A stretch of DNA of 64,000 bases from Candidatus Brocadia pituitae (GTDB lineage Bacteria > Planctomycetota > Brocadiia > Brocadiales > Brocadiaceae). The notes under the pieces were generated by a model, which saw only the letters and a list, made by a program, of their open reading frames with translations, was not told the DNA's origin and searched no databases. Positions within the stretch are counted from its first letter, which is position 1; each line of letters starts with the position of its first letter. The position numbers and the translations under genes were made by a program. The stretch spans positions 2,302,613-2,366,612 of the forward strand of contig AP021856.1 in assembly GCA_017347445.1 (NCBI GenBank), written 5' to 3'. Shown here one piece after another: positions 9,657 through 19,419 of this stretch.

Positions 9657-10304
9657 TTACATTTCTTTCCTCAAAAATAATTGACAATTAAAAAAATCTA
9701 AGCGTGAATAGTCGCTACGTTCACGTAAAAATTCATTTATTGCCTTTGAACAATCCGTATCACTCATTGCATTAAAATCATCGAGCGCAAGTATTCCCCC
9801 TCTGCTAATCCGTGGCCATATCCAGTTAAGGGTGTCACGAGTCGGTGTATAATTATCTACATCGATAATCACAAAAGAAAATCGAACGTCGTTTGGTACT
9901 TTTTCAAAACAAGTTGGAATTAGGCCATCATACGCAAAATACTCATCTTTGGAGAATCCATGAGACTCCATGATTAATCGAAATCCAGCCAAACCTCCCA
10001 CGTCAAATCTTCCTTTAGGATGGAAGTCGCTATCAAACGATCCAGGATCATCCATTCCACGAAAACTATCAATGAGGTGTGTTTTTTTAGATTGGATGAG
10101 TGCAAGCCTTATTACTTTTCGGCTCGCTTCCCCGCGCCAAACGCCTATCTCTGCAAAATCACCCTTAACGTTTTCAACCATTGACGTAAATCTCCGAAGA
10201 TCACCCCAATACCAGTAGCCGGGGCGTCTGATGTTAAACATATACAGGACTGACCTTACTAGTCCGCGTACCACTACTAATATCTTTAAAAAAAAACGCT
10301 TCAT
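9657..10304 (-). CDS. TylF/MycF-type sugar O-methyltransferase
   Basis: A 215-residue protein matching the TylF/macrocin O-methyltransferase family (also Methyltransf_24). Visible motifs are FAEIGVWRGEASR (SAM site, about residues 51-63), HLIDSFRGM, and the metal-site segment IDVDNYTPT followed by LALDDF. Family members methylate sugar hydroxyls in a magnesium-dependent way. In this locus the target is most likely a hexose or deoxyhexose of the polysaccharide. A short hydrophobic N-terminus (about residues 5-20) may be a membrane anchor. Confidence 0.85.
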   Translation of the reverse strand: MKRFFLKILVVVRGLVRSVLYMFNIRRPGYWYWGDLRRFTSMVENVKGDFAEIGVWRGEASRKVIRLALIQSKKTHLIDSFRGMDDPGSFDSDFHPKGRFDVGGLAGFRLIMESHGFSKDEYFAYDGLIPTCFEKVPNDVRFSFVIIDVDNYTPTRDTLNWIWPRISRGGILALDDFNAMSDTDCSKAINEFLRERSDYSRLDFFNCQLFLRKEM

Positions 10305-10439
10305 TGAAAAGCACTCCGTTGTTAAGATACCATTATGATAATAAATATATTTAATCTAAAGGAAGTTTGAGTAATTATTATGTGTTCGTAAGCATATTAC
10401 ATTTGATTAAAAAAAACAATGTTATATATCATTAATATC

Positions 10440-11381
10440 TTATTTTTTCGTGAAAAAAACATATGTTCCCCTATTGAATATATTTCTGTAAAAAGGCCTT
10501 AAAAAGGCCTTCAGAATTTGTTTGAAATGATTTTTACGTATAGTATAGAGATATTGAATATGTAACGGAATTTTAACTTGTTCAAGCCCGGCTTTTTTTG
10601 CCATTGTAATTATTGAACGGTAATTAAAGCAATTTATGTGTTCAAGAGGGGCAACCGGGTTTAAGGAATTATGGGAATTCTTAGGTGCCATCCAATCTGA
10701 AATTTTAAGTCTCCTTTTAATGTCAGCCCCATTAGGAACACTTATTTTCAATAGTCCCCCAGGCTTCAACATTTTTTTCAGAGAGTTCATCATATCAAGG
10801 GGCTCTGCAATGTGTTCAAAAACTTGTTCGGTATTGATAAAATGAAAGGTATGATTTGGTAGGTCGTTCCAGCTGATCACTTTTATGCCATTTGATTTTA
10901 CATGTTCTATTCTCGTATCTGACAACTCGGTCCCGTAAGGTTTGCAACCCATGGTTTTTGCAATTTGACACCACATTCCCCATCCCATACCAAAATCAAG
11001 AAATTCAAGATGACTTGGTATTGTTCTGAAATAAGTAATTAATGTTAACACTTCTTGTGAGTACAACAAGTAATCATCAATAATAGTGTTTTGTTGAGTT
11101 TCATACGACTTTAATGGATTAATCCATTCATCGTAAATTTTTTTCATCAAGAAATCATTCGGTATATCTTCCTGATAAATTAGTCCGCAGTTATCACATT
11201 CATTTAAAATAAATTCGGAATCTCTCAGATACTCAAATTCTATGCGGCCTTGTGGCAAATAAAAAGACTCCAAGTATTCTTTAATCGGTGATTTCGTAAA
11301 TTGGCATGAATATATTTTTCTATACCTTTCTGATTTACAAGCCGGACAGACTTTGCGACTCACAAAATAAGGAGTACTCAT
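10440..11381 (-). CDS. class I SAM methyltransferase with N-terminal Cys4 zinc site
   Basis: A 313-residue protein with a CPAC pair at residues 12-15 and CDNC near residue 61, an N-terminal zinc knuckle as in glycan-locus methyltransferases of the Methyltransf_23 type. The SAM motif reads LDFGMGWGMW. The later segments NTEQVFEHI and LKPGGLLKISVPN are family hallmarks. Its start overlaps the stop of the radical SAM gene by 4 bp (ATGA), so the two are translationally coupled and probably act on the same substrate. Confidence 0.85.
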   Translation of the reverse strand: MSTPYFVSRKVCPACKSERYRKIYSCQFTKSPIKEYLESFYLPQGRIEFEYLRDSEFILNECDNCGLIYQEDIPNDFLMKKIYDEWINPLKSYETQQNTIIDDYLLYSQEVLTLITYFRTIPSHLEFLDFGMGWGMWCQIAKTMGCKPYGTELSDTRIEHVKSNGIKVISWNDLPNHTFHFINTEQVFEHIAEPLDMMNSLKKMLKPGGLLKISVPNGADIKRRLKISDWMAPKNSHNSLNPVAPLEHINCFNYRSIITMAKKAGLEQVKIPLHIQYLYTIRKNHFKQILKAFLRPFYRNIFNRGTYVFFTKK

Positions 11382-12388
11382 GGTTGTATCTCGACACAGG
11401 TTTTACAACAATCGAACATAAATTCATTTTTCAAAAAACACATTCTTAGTTTCTTTCGAAAGGCATTATTCCAAACCTGCTTGCCTTCCTGAAATAAATT
11501 TCCATATTCCCTAGAAATGCCCATTGCTCTATGACATCCTGCCGTATTGCCTTCTATATCAACGCCAAGCCAATTCCATAAGGGTTTACATATCCTCGCA
11601 GGTTTTTCCAACCCTTTTTGCACCAATTTTGGCCAGCAAACTTGAACTTTATACTTTACCCTTTTCCATTCAGAAAGTTTTGTAACGACTTCTTCATCAT
11701 CTGTAGTTAATATTCCCGTATAATCCTTATAATTGTGATGTGGTATCAAATTGTGCAAGTATAAACGACTGGCATTCATTTCTTCGGCAAATTTAATGAT
11801 TTCAGGTGTACGATAAAACAGATCGCGTGTAAGCACAAAACCAAGATCAATGGAGGGCCTAGTGGATCTCCGTTTTTCTGTCAATAGGTGAATACCTTTT
11901 AGTACATTGCTAAAGGTATCTTTATTACCTCCGCATACCAATTTATAATCTATAGCATCCAAAGAATTGATACTAATAAATATGCTGTGAAATTCAGCAT
12001 GTAAAATATCATTGATTCTCTCCAGCAAAAGCGTCCCATTCGTTACGATGCTTACTTTCATTGGACGTTTCTTAAATTCTGCGGTAATTTTAAATAAATC
12101 GTCAACCATCAAAGGTTCTCCAAATCCGGCAAGACTCAGATGGGTGGCTTTTGGATAATATTCAAGGATCCTTTGCGCAAGCTGAAATGACATGTCCGAT
12201 CTCTGATGTATATACTTCTCCGGTTCTGACTGTCTGAGACACCACTTGCATGATAAGGTACATCTATCGGTGACATAGAGACAAATCTGATTCGGCTCAT
12301 TCTTACATTCATAGGATTGAGATCCCCATTTCGCTAAAAAATAATTAGTTAGCTGAGCAAAAGAAAAAAAACGCATAATAGAAATCAA
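11378..12388 (-). CDS. radical SAM protein with SPASM-like C-terminal cysteines
   Basis: A 336-residue radical SAM enzyme. The 4Fe-4S motif is CTLSCKWC (about residues 42-49), followed by a glycine-rich strand LSLAGFGEPL. The C-terminal quarter has a scattered Cys cluster ending CCKTC, as in SPASM auxiliary-cluster proteins. Members of this group in polysaccharide loci carry out sugar epimerisation, dehydration or other modification; the reaction here is not known. Its 3' end overlaps a methyltransferase by 4 bp. The start is ambiguous: a TTG at 12388 or an ATG at 12376, with AGGAG just upstream of the TTG. Confidence 0.83.
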   Translation of the reverse strand: MISIMRFFSFAQLTNYFLAKWGSQSYECKNEPNQICLYVTDRCTLSCKWCLRQSEPEKYIHQRSDMSFQLAQRILEYYPKATHLSLAGFGEPLMVDDLFKITAEFKKRPMKVSIVTNGTLLLERINDILHAEFHSIFISINSLDAIDYKLVCGGNKDTFSNVLKGIHLLTEKRRSTRPSIDLGFVLTRDLFYRTPEIIKFAEEMNASRLYLHNLIPHHNYKDYTGILTTDDEEVVTKLSEWKRVKYKVQVCWPKLVQKGLEKPARICKPLWNWLGVDIEGNTAGCHRAMGISREYGNLFQEGKQVWNNAFRKKLRMCFLKNEFMFDCCKTCVEIQP

Positions 12389-12475
12389 GCTCCTATTTTT
12401 TTAAAAAATTCCGGAATATCACCATATTTTTCTTATCCTTATCTCCGGCCATCATCCATTGCTTAGGGATCATAC

Positions 12476-13468
12476 TCATTGTTTTTTGATCGCAAGTGAT
12501 AAATACGGTAAACAGGTAACGCCAAAAGTGGATTTGATGATTTTAAAGAAAAATTTTAGCAATACTTTAATTACTGGAAATTTAGAGTAAGCTGAGTCTG
12601 CATACCAAAGATCAATTTTATCAGTATAACCTGATTTACATGGTTCCATCAGAAGAGGCTTACCATGGCATTCTTCAAGTATTCCTATAATTTCCCCACT
12701 CGATCCGCCTCGAATCCCTTTTCGTAAAAGTGCATTATCTGACTCATCTCTTTTCAATCGTTTTGAAAATGTGCGTGCAAGAGCAAATGCCATGCGGTCT
12801 GGAAAATAATTGATAAAAGGCAATCCCCCCGTGGTGTGCGTTTCGATCGGAAAATATCTGTATGGAATTTTGACAAGAAATAAAATTCCAGAAGGATTAA
12901 TAAGGGTCCAGATTTTGGGCAACAAAATCTTGCGTTCATTTGGAAGGAGATGTTCATATACCCCATTAAGGATTACAAAATCAAATTTACCGATTTGTTC
13001 TGGAAGACTGTCACCTGCAGGTGACCGAATAAATGTTACATTAGTATGACCATAATGTTTTAATCTGCAGTTTGCAATTAACAGTGACTTCCCAACAAGC
13101 TCAACCCCAACTATGTTGCTTTTAGGAAACATTCTAGCCAAAATCATCGTTGATGCACCACCACCACAACCAAAATCCAGAATCCTCTTATTTTCAAAAT
13201 CAACATCATTCACATATCCGAAGATATGATTCTTTAATGATTTTTCAACATTCGAAATATTCTCATCACGTTTAATTTCATCACATAAACCCGCAGGTCC
13301 TAATATGTCAAGGATCTGTTTTATTAACCATATTGGATAGAATGTTTCGCACTGGTCTGTATATATAATTACTGATTTATTTAATGGACTTATAGTTATG
13401 CGCTTTTTATTCCCCTGCAACTCTGCAATATGTATTAACGCATCGGGATGCTCTAAAATAATTGACAT
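12476..13468 (-). CDS. class I SAM-dependent methyltransferase
   Basis: A 330-residue protein with a long N-terminal lead of about 90 residues before the SAM motif ILDFGCGGGAS. The later segments FVILNGVYEHL and LINPSGILFLVKIP match Methyltransf_23/25. No zinc site is visible. It lies downstream of the polymerase gene on the same strand, in line with a glycan-modifying role. The substrate is unknown. Confidence 0.82.
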   Translation of the reverse strand: MSIILEHPDALIHIAELQGNKKRITISPLNKSVIIYTDQCETFYPIWLIKQILDILGPAGLCDEIKRDENISNVEKSLKNHIFGYVNDVDFENKRILDFGCGGGASTMILARMFPKSNIVGVELVGKSLLIANCRLKHYGHTNVTFIRSPAGDSLPEQIGKFDFVILNGVYEHLLPNERKILLPKIWTLINPSGILFLVKIPYRYFPIETHTTGGLPFINYFPDRMAFALARTFSKRLKRDESDNALLRKGIRGGSSGEIIGILEECHGKPLLMEPCKSGYTDKIDLWYADSAYSKFPVIKVLLKFFFKIIKSTFGVTCLPYLSLAIKKQ

Positions 13469-13509
13469 GGTTTTTCGCTTTGCTTGCTATTAAAAAAAAT
13501 ATCCATAGA

Positions 13510-14868
13510 CTATACAGCGATACGAATTGACCGATTGCCGGGAGTATTGCGGTATTCTAACGAAGAAGGATGTTTAACAAATTTTTTACGAATAATCATT
13601 CCATGATATATACCTAGTTGAGCCCAAAATATATGGCTATATGCTAAACCATTATCTGTCATACTAAATATCATAAAGCCGATTGTCGTGATAAACGCAA
13701 TCTTGGCAAAGTCACTTTCCTGGAAATTTTTAAACGTAAAAATAATTACCGTAAATAATACTATTAAATAGCCCACGCCACCAAATATGCCTGTTTCAGC
13801 AAACATTTTCATATAATCCCCATGTGCAGCAGTTCCTTCTGACTCCATTATAGTTCCGAGACCACTACCAAACACAAGATGAGATTTTAAGACACTCAAA
13901 CCATACTGAAACATTTTAATCCTGCCCAACGATGAGCCATCAACGGTTGTTATACGAACAAGAATTCGCCCTGACATTAACAAAAAAAACAGCCCACCGG
14001 GTATTGCAAACCGCAACATCCTTTTTGGCTTGAATAAGAGGAAAAAAACAGATACCTGAATCATAGCAGCAAACCACGAAATCCTTGTGAATGTTAAAAT
14101 CAAATTTATGAGTAATAAACATAGTATAATTCCGTAAAAATTTGAATGTTCTTTTCTCTTAAAATACTGGTACAGATAGAGCGGCAAAAATATTAATATA
14201 ACAAATGAATACTGTGGAGCACCGCGAAAAACGGTGCTTATCCTCTTAAAAGTACCAATGACATGCCAACCACCATAAATATCGTATGAAATTGATCTGT
14301 TGTAAAAGACATTAAATCCGGTAATGTATTCAACAATACCGTAGACCAATAAAGGTACAAGGAGGGCTGTAATGAATTTCAAAATCTTGTCCTCGGCGTT
14401 TTTACTGTTAACGATGATAAAATAAACCAATAAGTAAAAGGAAAATGCCGAGATCATCCTGATCAAATCTCTTATCGATGACATCAAACTTTCTGAAAAT
14501 GGTATTATCATTAGTAAATAGACGGAAAAGAAAATTATCGGGTAAAGCAGTAGTTTATTCCAGAACTCTTTTCTTACCTGAAGAAAATCTATCCACTTTA
14601 AATAGACAACTAAAATTAGCATTAAATTGAGAATTCCCAGCAAATTGATGTTTTGGTTTCCCGACAAAGAAATGCTAGACTTGTCTGCAAATCCAGCTAA
14701 TACCAAATATATAAAAAAATAGATTGTTATACATGCCAACAAACTCCTTGAAATAACGCTTAAATAGAACATCATAATTATAATAGCTGCTGCAAACTTG
14801 ACATCATGCAAGAGAGAGGTCGCAAATAGAATCGATAATACTACAGCCATAATGAGATTTATCTTCAT
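13510..14868 (-). CDS. O-antigen polymerase/ligase-like membrane protein (Wzy/WaaL family)
   Basis: A 452-residue very hydrophobic protein with about ten to eleven membrane segments and one large loop between residues 290 and 360. The loop carries FGSGLGTIMESEGTAAHGDY, the G-x-G ... H pattern of the Wzy_C (O-antigen ligase) domain. It would join polysaccharide repeat units in the periplasm. It is the only polymerase-like gene in the locus, so it is the likely Wzy partner of the Wzz-like and Wza-like proteins nearby. No Wzx flippase was recognised. Confidence 0.82.
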   Translation of the reverse strand: MKINLIMAVVLSILFATSLLHDVKFAAAIIIMMFYLSVISRSLLACITIYFFIYLVLAGFADKSSISLSGNQNINLLGILNLMLILVVYLKWIDFLQVRKEFWNKLLLYPIIFFSVYLLMIIPFSESLMSSIRDLIRMISAFSFYLLVYFIIVNSKNAEDKILKFITALLVPLLVYGIVEYITGFNVFYNRSISYDIYGGWHVIGTFKRISTVFRGAPQYSFVILIFLPLYLYQYFKRKEHSNFYGIILCLLLINLILTFTRISWFAAMIQVSVFFLLFKPKRMLRFAIPGGLFFLLMSGRILVRITTVDGSSLGRIKMFQYGLSVLKSHLVFGSGLGTIMESEGTAAHGDYMKMFAETGIFGGVGYLIVLFTVIIFTFKNFQESDFAKIAFITTIGFMIFSMTDNGLAYSHIFWAQLGIYHGMIIRKKFVKHPSSLEYRNTPGNRSIRIAV

Positions 14869-14872
14869 TTCT

Positions 14873-15817
14873 TTAATGGAGGATTTTGGTTTTCATGAGG
14901 CTAATTATTCCTAAGGAAAAACCTTTTAATTGTTTATATTTTCCCTTGTTACAATTACATAATAGTTCTAAACAGTAAATTATCCATAAGCCAAAGAGAG
15001 AATAAAAAAATACCATATTGGTCAATATTGTTTTTTTTACATGTTTTTCAAAAAAATATGCATAGTTTTTAGTTTCCATAATCTTTTGAACGCAGATATC
15101 CATACGATTTGATTTGCTCTGATTATGATACAGTTTGGCTTCCGGAATCATTTCTAAAACAGTTTTTCGTGATATTCTGTATGAGAAGTCCGCATCTTCA
15201 CGATAACTATAACCAATAAACCATTCATCAAATTTATCATCCTTTAAAAATTCTCTCCGATAATTCATATTACAGCCAGAAAGCATTTCCACTTGTCTAG
15301 GTTTACCATTTTCAGCTTCAAAACCATGTAGCGGATGTCCAAAACCCGAAACCGTCATCTTACCGTTAAAGTTATCGATTAAAAATACCTTATTTAATAT
15401 CTTACGTAATTTATCTTTCCAATTATGTAATTTATTTTCAAGAATTACGTTACCACTTAGTCCACCTATTTTTTTATCAGAATAAAAGTAATCAAGCACT
15501 ATTTCATAATAATTATGAAATAGAACTACATCATCATCCAAAAAACTTACAATTTCACCAGAGGCAATATCTATGCCATTGTTTCTTGCAACTACTAAAC
15601 TCTTTTTTGTCTGGTGTCGATAGATAAGGCGGGTTTTATTCGACATGGTTAGCAGGTGAGCTTTACAACCTTCCAGATATTTTCTCGTATCATCATTTTC
15701 GCTTTGATCAATAATTATGATCTCTGCTGGCAATACTGTTTGATTTAAAATTGAATCTATAAGTTTTACTAAGTCCTCTTTTCGATTACACGTAGGGACA
15801 ATGATGGAATAATTCAT
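14873..15817 (-). CDS. GT2 family glycosyltransferase
   Basis: A 314-residue GT-A enzyme starting NYSIIVPTCNRKEDL. The metal-binding DxD region reads FLDDDVVL near residue 92. The segment EMLSGCNMNYRREFL and the acidic YREDADFSYR (E-D-x-D/S catalytic base region) follow. A hydrophobic stretch lies near residues 258-280. It is probably an extender transferase of the polysaccharide. It sits 4 bp from the polymerase gene and 5 bp from the next GT2, so the three form a tight transcript. Confidence 0.9.
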   Translation of the reverse strand: MNYSIIVPTCNRKEDLVKLIDSILNQTVLPAEIIIIDQSENDDTRKYLEGCKAHLLTMSNKTRLIYRHQTKKSLVVARNNGIDIASGEIVSFLDDDVVLFHNYYEIVLDYFYSDKKIGGLSGNVILENKLHNWKDKLRKILNKVFLIDNFNGKMTVSGFGHPLHGFEAENGKPRQVEMLSGCNMNYRREFLKDDKFDEWFIGYSYREDADFSYRISRKTVLEMIPEAKLYHNQSKSNRMDICVQKIMETKNYAYFFEKHVKKTILTNMVFFYSLFGLWIIYCLELLCNCNKGKYKQLKGFSLGIISLMKTKILH

Positions 15818-15822
15818 GCTTG

Positions 15823-16722
15823 TTATTTAAGTAGATGTCTTGCTTTTCGATATTGAATTAACCCCTTGAAATATCCCAATGTTGAAATCCGTGAGAGATA
15901 TAAAAAGTATATCCTTTGTTTTCTGAACAAGAAAAAGGCAAAAAAAAAGATGATTTTTTCCAGATACTTTTGAAACATTTTTATATAAAGAGTAACTGTG
16001 CCTTTCTGTTCATGTATTTTTTGAAATTTGTTATCATACTTTGCGTTCAAGAGGCAAGCCCCATATGCGTGAGTTTGCGTCTGTAAATAAAAACCTTTAA
16101 CACTTGCTCTGTGGTAATGATACACAATACAATCATCGGCATAAACCAGTTTCATCTTGCCATCAATTTGCATTCTCCATGAGAAATCAACATCTCCACC
16201 AGAGATCCAGTTGGTTTCAAATTTTCCTATTTTATCAAATACGACCTTTCGGTAGATCACGTTTGCCGTTATAGCAAAAGGATAATACGGATGATTAAAA
16301 AACCTTGCCTGATCAAAACCTTTGCTCCACACAATAAATTCTTCTACAAGCGTTTCTGGCTTTGTACCAAGAACTTTACCTGCTACCCCTCCCACATCTT
16401 TAAGTGTGAAATGTTTTACTGCATTTAATAACCATTGCTTATCTGCCACACAATCAGCATCGGTGAACGCCAAAACATCTCCTGTGGCTTGTGTTACACC
16501 CATATTTCTTGCAGCATAAGAACCCTTTATGTCCTTTTCTAGTACTAATTTGACTGGGTATGACTTTATTATTTGCACAGAGTGGTCAGTTGAGCCATTA
16601 TCTACAAGAATAATTTCTAATTTTTCTTTTGGATAATCAAGAACAAGTAATGATTGTATACATGCTGCAAGAGTGGCAGAACCATTATAGTTTGGAACAA
16701 TTATTGAAACCTTTGGTATCAT
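15823..16722 (-). CDS. GT2 family glycosyltransferase
   Basis: A 299-residue GT-A enzyme beginning VSIIVPNYNGSATL. The donor-site segments are LVDNGSTD and FTDADCVAD, and WISGGDVDFSWR is the catalytic base region. A hydrophobic C-terminal segment (about residues 253-270) suggests membrane attachment, as is usual for polysaccharide transferases of this type. Specificity is unknown. Confidence 0.9.
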   Translation of the reverse strand: MIPKVSIIVPNYNGSATLAACIQSLLVLDYPKEKLEIILVDNGSTDHSVQIIKSYPVKLVLEKDIKGSYAARNMGVTQATGDVLAFTDADCVADKQWLLNAVKHFTLKDVGGVAGKVLGTKPETLVEEFIVWSKGFDQARFFNHPYYPFAITANVIYRKVVFDKIGKFETNWISGGDVDFSWRMQIDGKMKLVYADDCIVYHYHRASVKGFYLQTQTHAYGACLLNAKYDNKFQKIHEQKGTVTLYIKMFQKYLEKIIFFFAFFLFRKQRIYFLYLSRISTLGYFKGLIQYRKARHLLK

Positions 16723-16747
16723 TTTTAAACCTTAATTGTAGAGAATC

Positions 16748-17524
16748 TTATAGTGGGCGTCTTGCTTCAAGGACCATCGTTTCGAATCGGTTCATATCTT
16801 CATTGCCTATAACTCTACCATGGGATTCCAGACACCGTAAATTTTTATCGTCACTTTCTCCTGGAGGATAACAAAATATTTCGGCAAACGCTGCTTTTTC
16901 TAAGGTTTCTTGAAGGGTTGCACGGTCATAGATAAATTTATGCTCCCAGCAATAGAAGAAGTTGTTAATTACAAAAACATCTTTGTTCATGCTGGTTTTT
17001 GTTTCTGGCAGAAACTCACGAATAGCCCATTCCAGGTATTGATGCTGAAAATCATTTTTTTCCTGTAAGTAAAGACCAACTATTTTTTCGAAGTCTGGAG
17101 TAGAAATACGAATTCTACCACCGGGTTTTAAAATCCGGTAGCACTCACGAAGCATGAACAGCCCTTCATGGTATGTTAGGTGCTCAATTAGATGTTCACA
17201 AAATATATAATTGAATGTACTATTTTCAAACGGAAAAGGTTGTGTTGCATTGAGGAAAACTACTTCGCTGGACGGCGGGTAGAGGTCGGTATTAAGCCAA
17301 TCTTTTAAAATATTACCCTTTGCACCAATTTGCAGCTTTCGTATCTGGTGAGAGCGAAGATAGTTTTTGATTGCCCAAGGACGGACAACATACCATACCG
17401 TCTTACGATATCCGTGCGCTATAAGTTTTACACACCGTACTATAGCAACCAGAAATCGGAACCGCTTTGTAAATCGCTTGAATTCTTTATACATCCACAT
17501 TTTTTTGGCATTAATGACCAACAA
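16748..17524 (-). CDS. class I SAM methyltransferase (type 11)
   Basis: A 258-residue protein. The SAM-binding loop is unusual (LQIGAKGN rather than a clear GxGxG), followed by the strongly conserved FCEHLIEHLTYHEG and LKPGGRIRISTPD segments. This combination is common in glycan-locus methyltransferases annotated as methyltransferase type 11. An alternative start is at 17497. It is the last biosynthetic gene before a 200-bp gap that separates it from the kinase-like and export genes. Confidence 0.8.
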   Translation of the reverse strand: MLVINAKKMWMYKEFKRFTKRFRFLVAIVRCVKLIAHGYRKTVWYVVRPWAIKNYLRSHQIRKLQIGAKGNILKDWLNTDLYPPSSEVVFLNATQPFPFENSTFNYIFCEHLIEHLTYHEGLFMLRECYRILKPGGRIRISTPDFEKIVGLYLQEKNDFQHQYLEWAIREFLPETKTSMNKDVFVINNFFYCWEHKFIYDRATLQETLEKAAFAEIFCYPPGESDDKNLRCLESHGRVIGNEDMNRFETMVLEARRPL

Positions 17525-17732
17525 ATAATACTATGTACCGTTGTATGAACAAACAATATGCTTTTTAATATATTTTACAACGCTGTTCAAATTAGCTGAG
17601 GAATCAATGAAGAGAGCATGATTTTTTGGTATTTAGACAAGGTTTGCCAAATAGAGTTTTTGTAGGGAAAAAATATTCAGTCATAATTTCTTCCCCCATG
17701 TCTTAGAATCAGTCATGCTAAAAACCAAAGAA

Positions 17733-19409
17733 CTAAAGCCTTTCATAGATCATCCTTGGGATTGCATAGGTGCGATTTTTCAGGATCACGCCGATCAGGT
17801 TGGCTTTTTTATGCTTTAAAGGTGCAATTAACGATTTTATCGTATAGTGCCTGGTCTTTCCTTCATTCACAACCAAAATAATTCCATCTAAATGAGGACA
17901 AAGGACACATGCTTCTTTAAAACTTCTCAAGTTCGCATAATCAACGAAAACAAACTCAAACTTTTCTTTGGCAATCTTCATTACGTTAGACATATTGGTC
18001 GAATCTAAAAGGGGAGTGGGATTCAGTGCTGTAGTACCCGCTGGTAACACTGTTAAATGAGAACCTAGCTCTTTAACTGCCTTTTCCAAAGATGTTTTTC
18101 CTTCAAGCACATTCGCAAGCCCTCCGTTATCTGAGATATTAAAGATTTTGTGGATTGCCGGTGCCCGTAAATTAGCGTCAATAACCATCACTTTGTGGCC
18201 TGCCTTGTTTGCTAAAAAATTGGCAAGATTGGCAATTATGGTAGTTGACCCATCAAATGAGGACGCTGCGGTTATCATAATAGACTTTAAATTTTTATCT
18301 TTCATTAAGAGATAGAGCTGATCCGAGAGGTTCTGATAGGGTTGAATCAAAGAGGCTGTCCGTCTGAGGTCTTTAATTAGTACACCATTTTTAAACCCCT
18401 TCCTTGGTATAGAGCCCAAAAGCGGTATATTAAGAAATGTCTCTACATCCTGTGGCGATTTAAAGGTATGATCAATAAATTCAAATCCGAATGCAAGGAT
18501 GATCCCTAACAACAAACTCATGCAAATGGCAAGCATTAAAATAAGACCTTTACTCTTTCCAGCTGGTTCGAGAGGTACAAGTGCCTGTTCAATAATTTTG
18601 ACACTCGCCGGACCAATTGCCTCGATGGCGGGAAGTGTTTCACCGGTGAGGTTTTTAGATATCTTATCAATGCCATTTCCTAGTTGTACTACAATTGGGT
18701 GTCTTTCTCCGTATTGAAGCTGGAATTCAGCCATTTGTTGTTCCAGATCGAAAATAATATATGAGCGGCTAACCACATTAGCAATTAATGCAGCAGCCAC
18801 AGGGCTATAGTCACTAACTTTTATCGCAAATAAATTCGTGTCAGCTATTGGCTCGACTTTTATCCTGCCTTTTAGACTTTCTACCGCCCACCGAAAGGAA
18901 TCTGCCTGCCATGCCATTTCTTCTGCGACGGATGATTTTACATTATCGTTTTCTTTCCCGGAAGGTGACGTTTCCTGTTCAGTCAAAAGAGGTACTGCTT
19001 TCAAATTATTTTTCGCCGTCTTTTGCATTTTCCGTATCTTACGTCTTACATCAATTACCCATGCTCTAAGAGGTGAACAAAAATTCTTCTCGTAATCGGA
19101 TGGACGTTCATCGAGTTTTAGAACCCTAACCGCACGCTCAATTACCGGGTTTGAAGTTACTATCTCGCTTTCGGTAGCAGATATTCCAGCACTCTGTCCA
19201 TATCCCAAACCAGTATAATAAGGTGATTTGGTCGGTTTTTCAGCAGAAATGAGCATTTTGACTTGCGATTCATATATTGGCGTCCTAAGTTCTAAACCAA
19301 GGATGGCGATTATTGTCACCGTTATGAACGTGGTTATGATAATAGCTTTATGTCTGAATACAATCCTTAAATAATCACGTAAGGTGCTTCCAGGTAAATT
19401 TAAATCCAT
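17733..19409 (-). CDS. Wzz/BY-kinase-like chain-length protein with degraded Walker A
   Basis: A 558-residue two-part protein. Residues 1-320 are a Wzz-type co-polymerase module with membrane segments at about 20-40 and 288-310 and a periplasmic loop containing a proline-rich stretch before the second helix. Residues 370-558 resemble the cytoplasmic ATPase of bacterial tyrosine kinases (CapB/Wzc). Walker A, normally GEGKST-like, reads SSFDGSTT here at 383-390: the catalytic lysine is a serine (388). Walker A prime is present (VIDANLRAP, 409-417). Walker B reads VFVDYANL and lacks the usual double proline. The C-terminal tail has only two tyrosines. The protein probably controls chain length but may not be an active kinase. 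It lies 10 bp from the Wza-like gene. Confidence 0.87.
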   Translation of the reverse strand: MDLNLPGSTLRDYLRIVFRHKAIIITTFITVTIIAILGLELRTPIYESQVKMLISAEKPTKSPYYTGLGYGQSAGISATESEIVTSNPVIERAVRVLKLDERPSDYEKNFCSPLRAWVIDVRRKIRKMQKTAKNNLKAVPLLTEQETSPSGKENDNVKSSVAEEMAWQADSFRWAVESLKGRIKVEPIADTNLFAIKVSDYSPVAAALIANVVSRSYIIFDLEQQMAEFQLQYGERHPIVVQLGNGIDKISKNLTGETLPAIEAIGPASVKIIEQALVPLEPAGKSKGLILMLAICMSLLLGIILAFGFEFIDHTFKSPQDVETFLNIPLLGSIPRKGFKNGVLIKDLRRTASLIQPYQNLSDQLYLLMKDKNLKSIMITAASSFDGSTTIIANLANFLANKAGHKVMVIDANLRAPAIHKIFNISDNGGLANVLEGKTSLEKAVKELGSHLTVLPAGTTALNPTPLLDSTNMSNVMKIAKEKFEFVFVDYANLRSFKEACVLCPHLDGIILVVNEGKTRHYTIKSLIAPLKHKKANLIGVILKNRTYAIPRMIYERL

Positions 19410-19419
19410 ATATCCCCCT

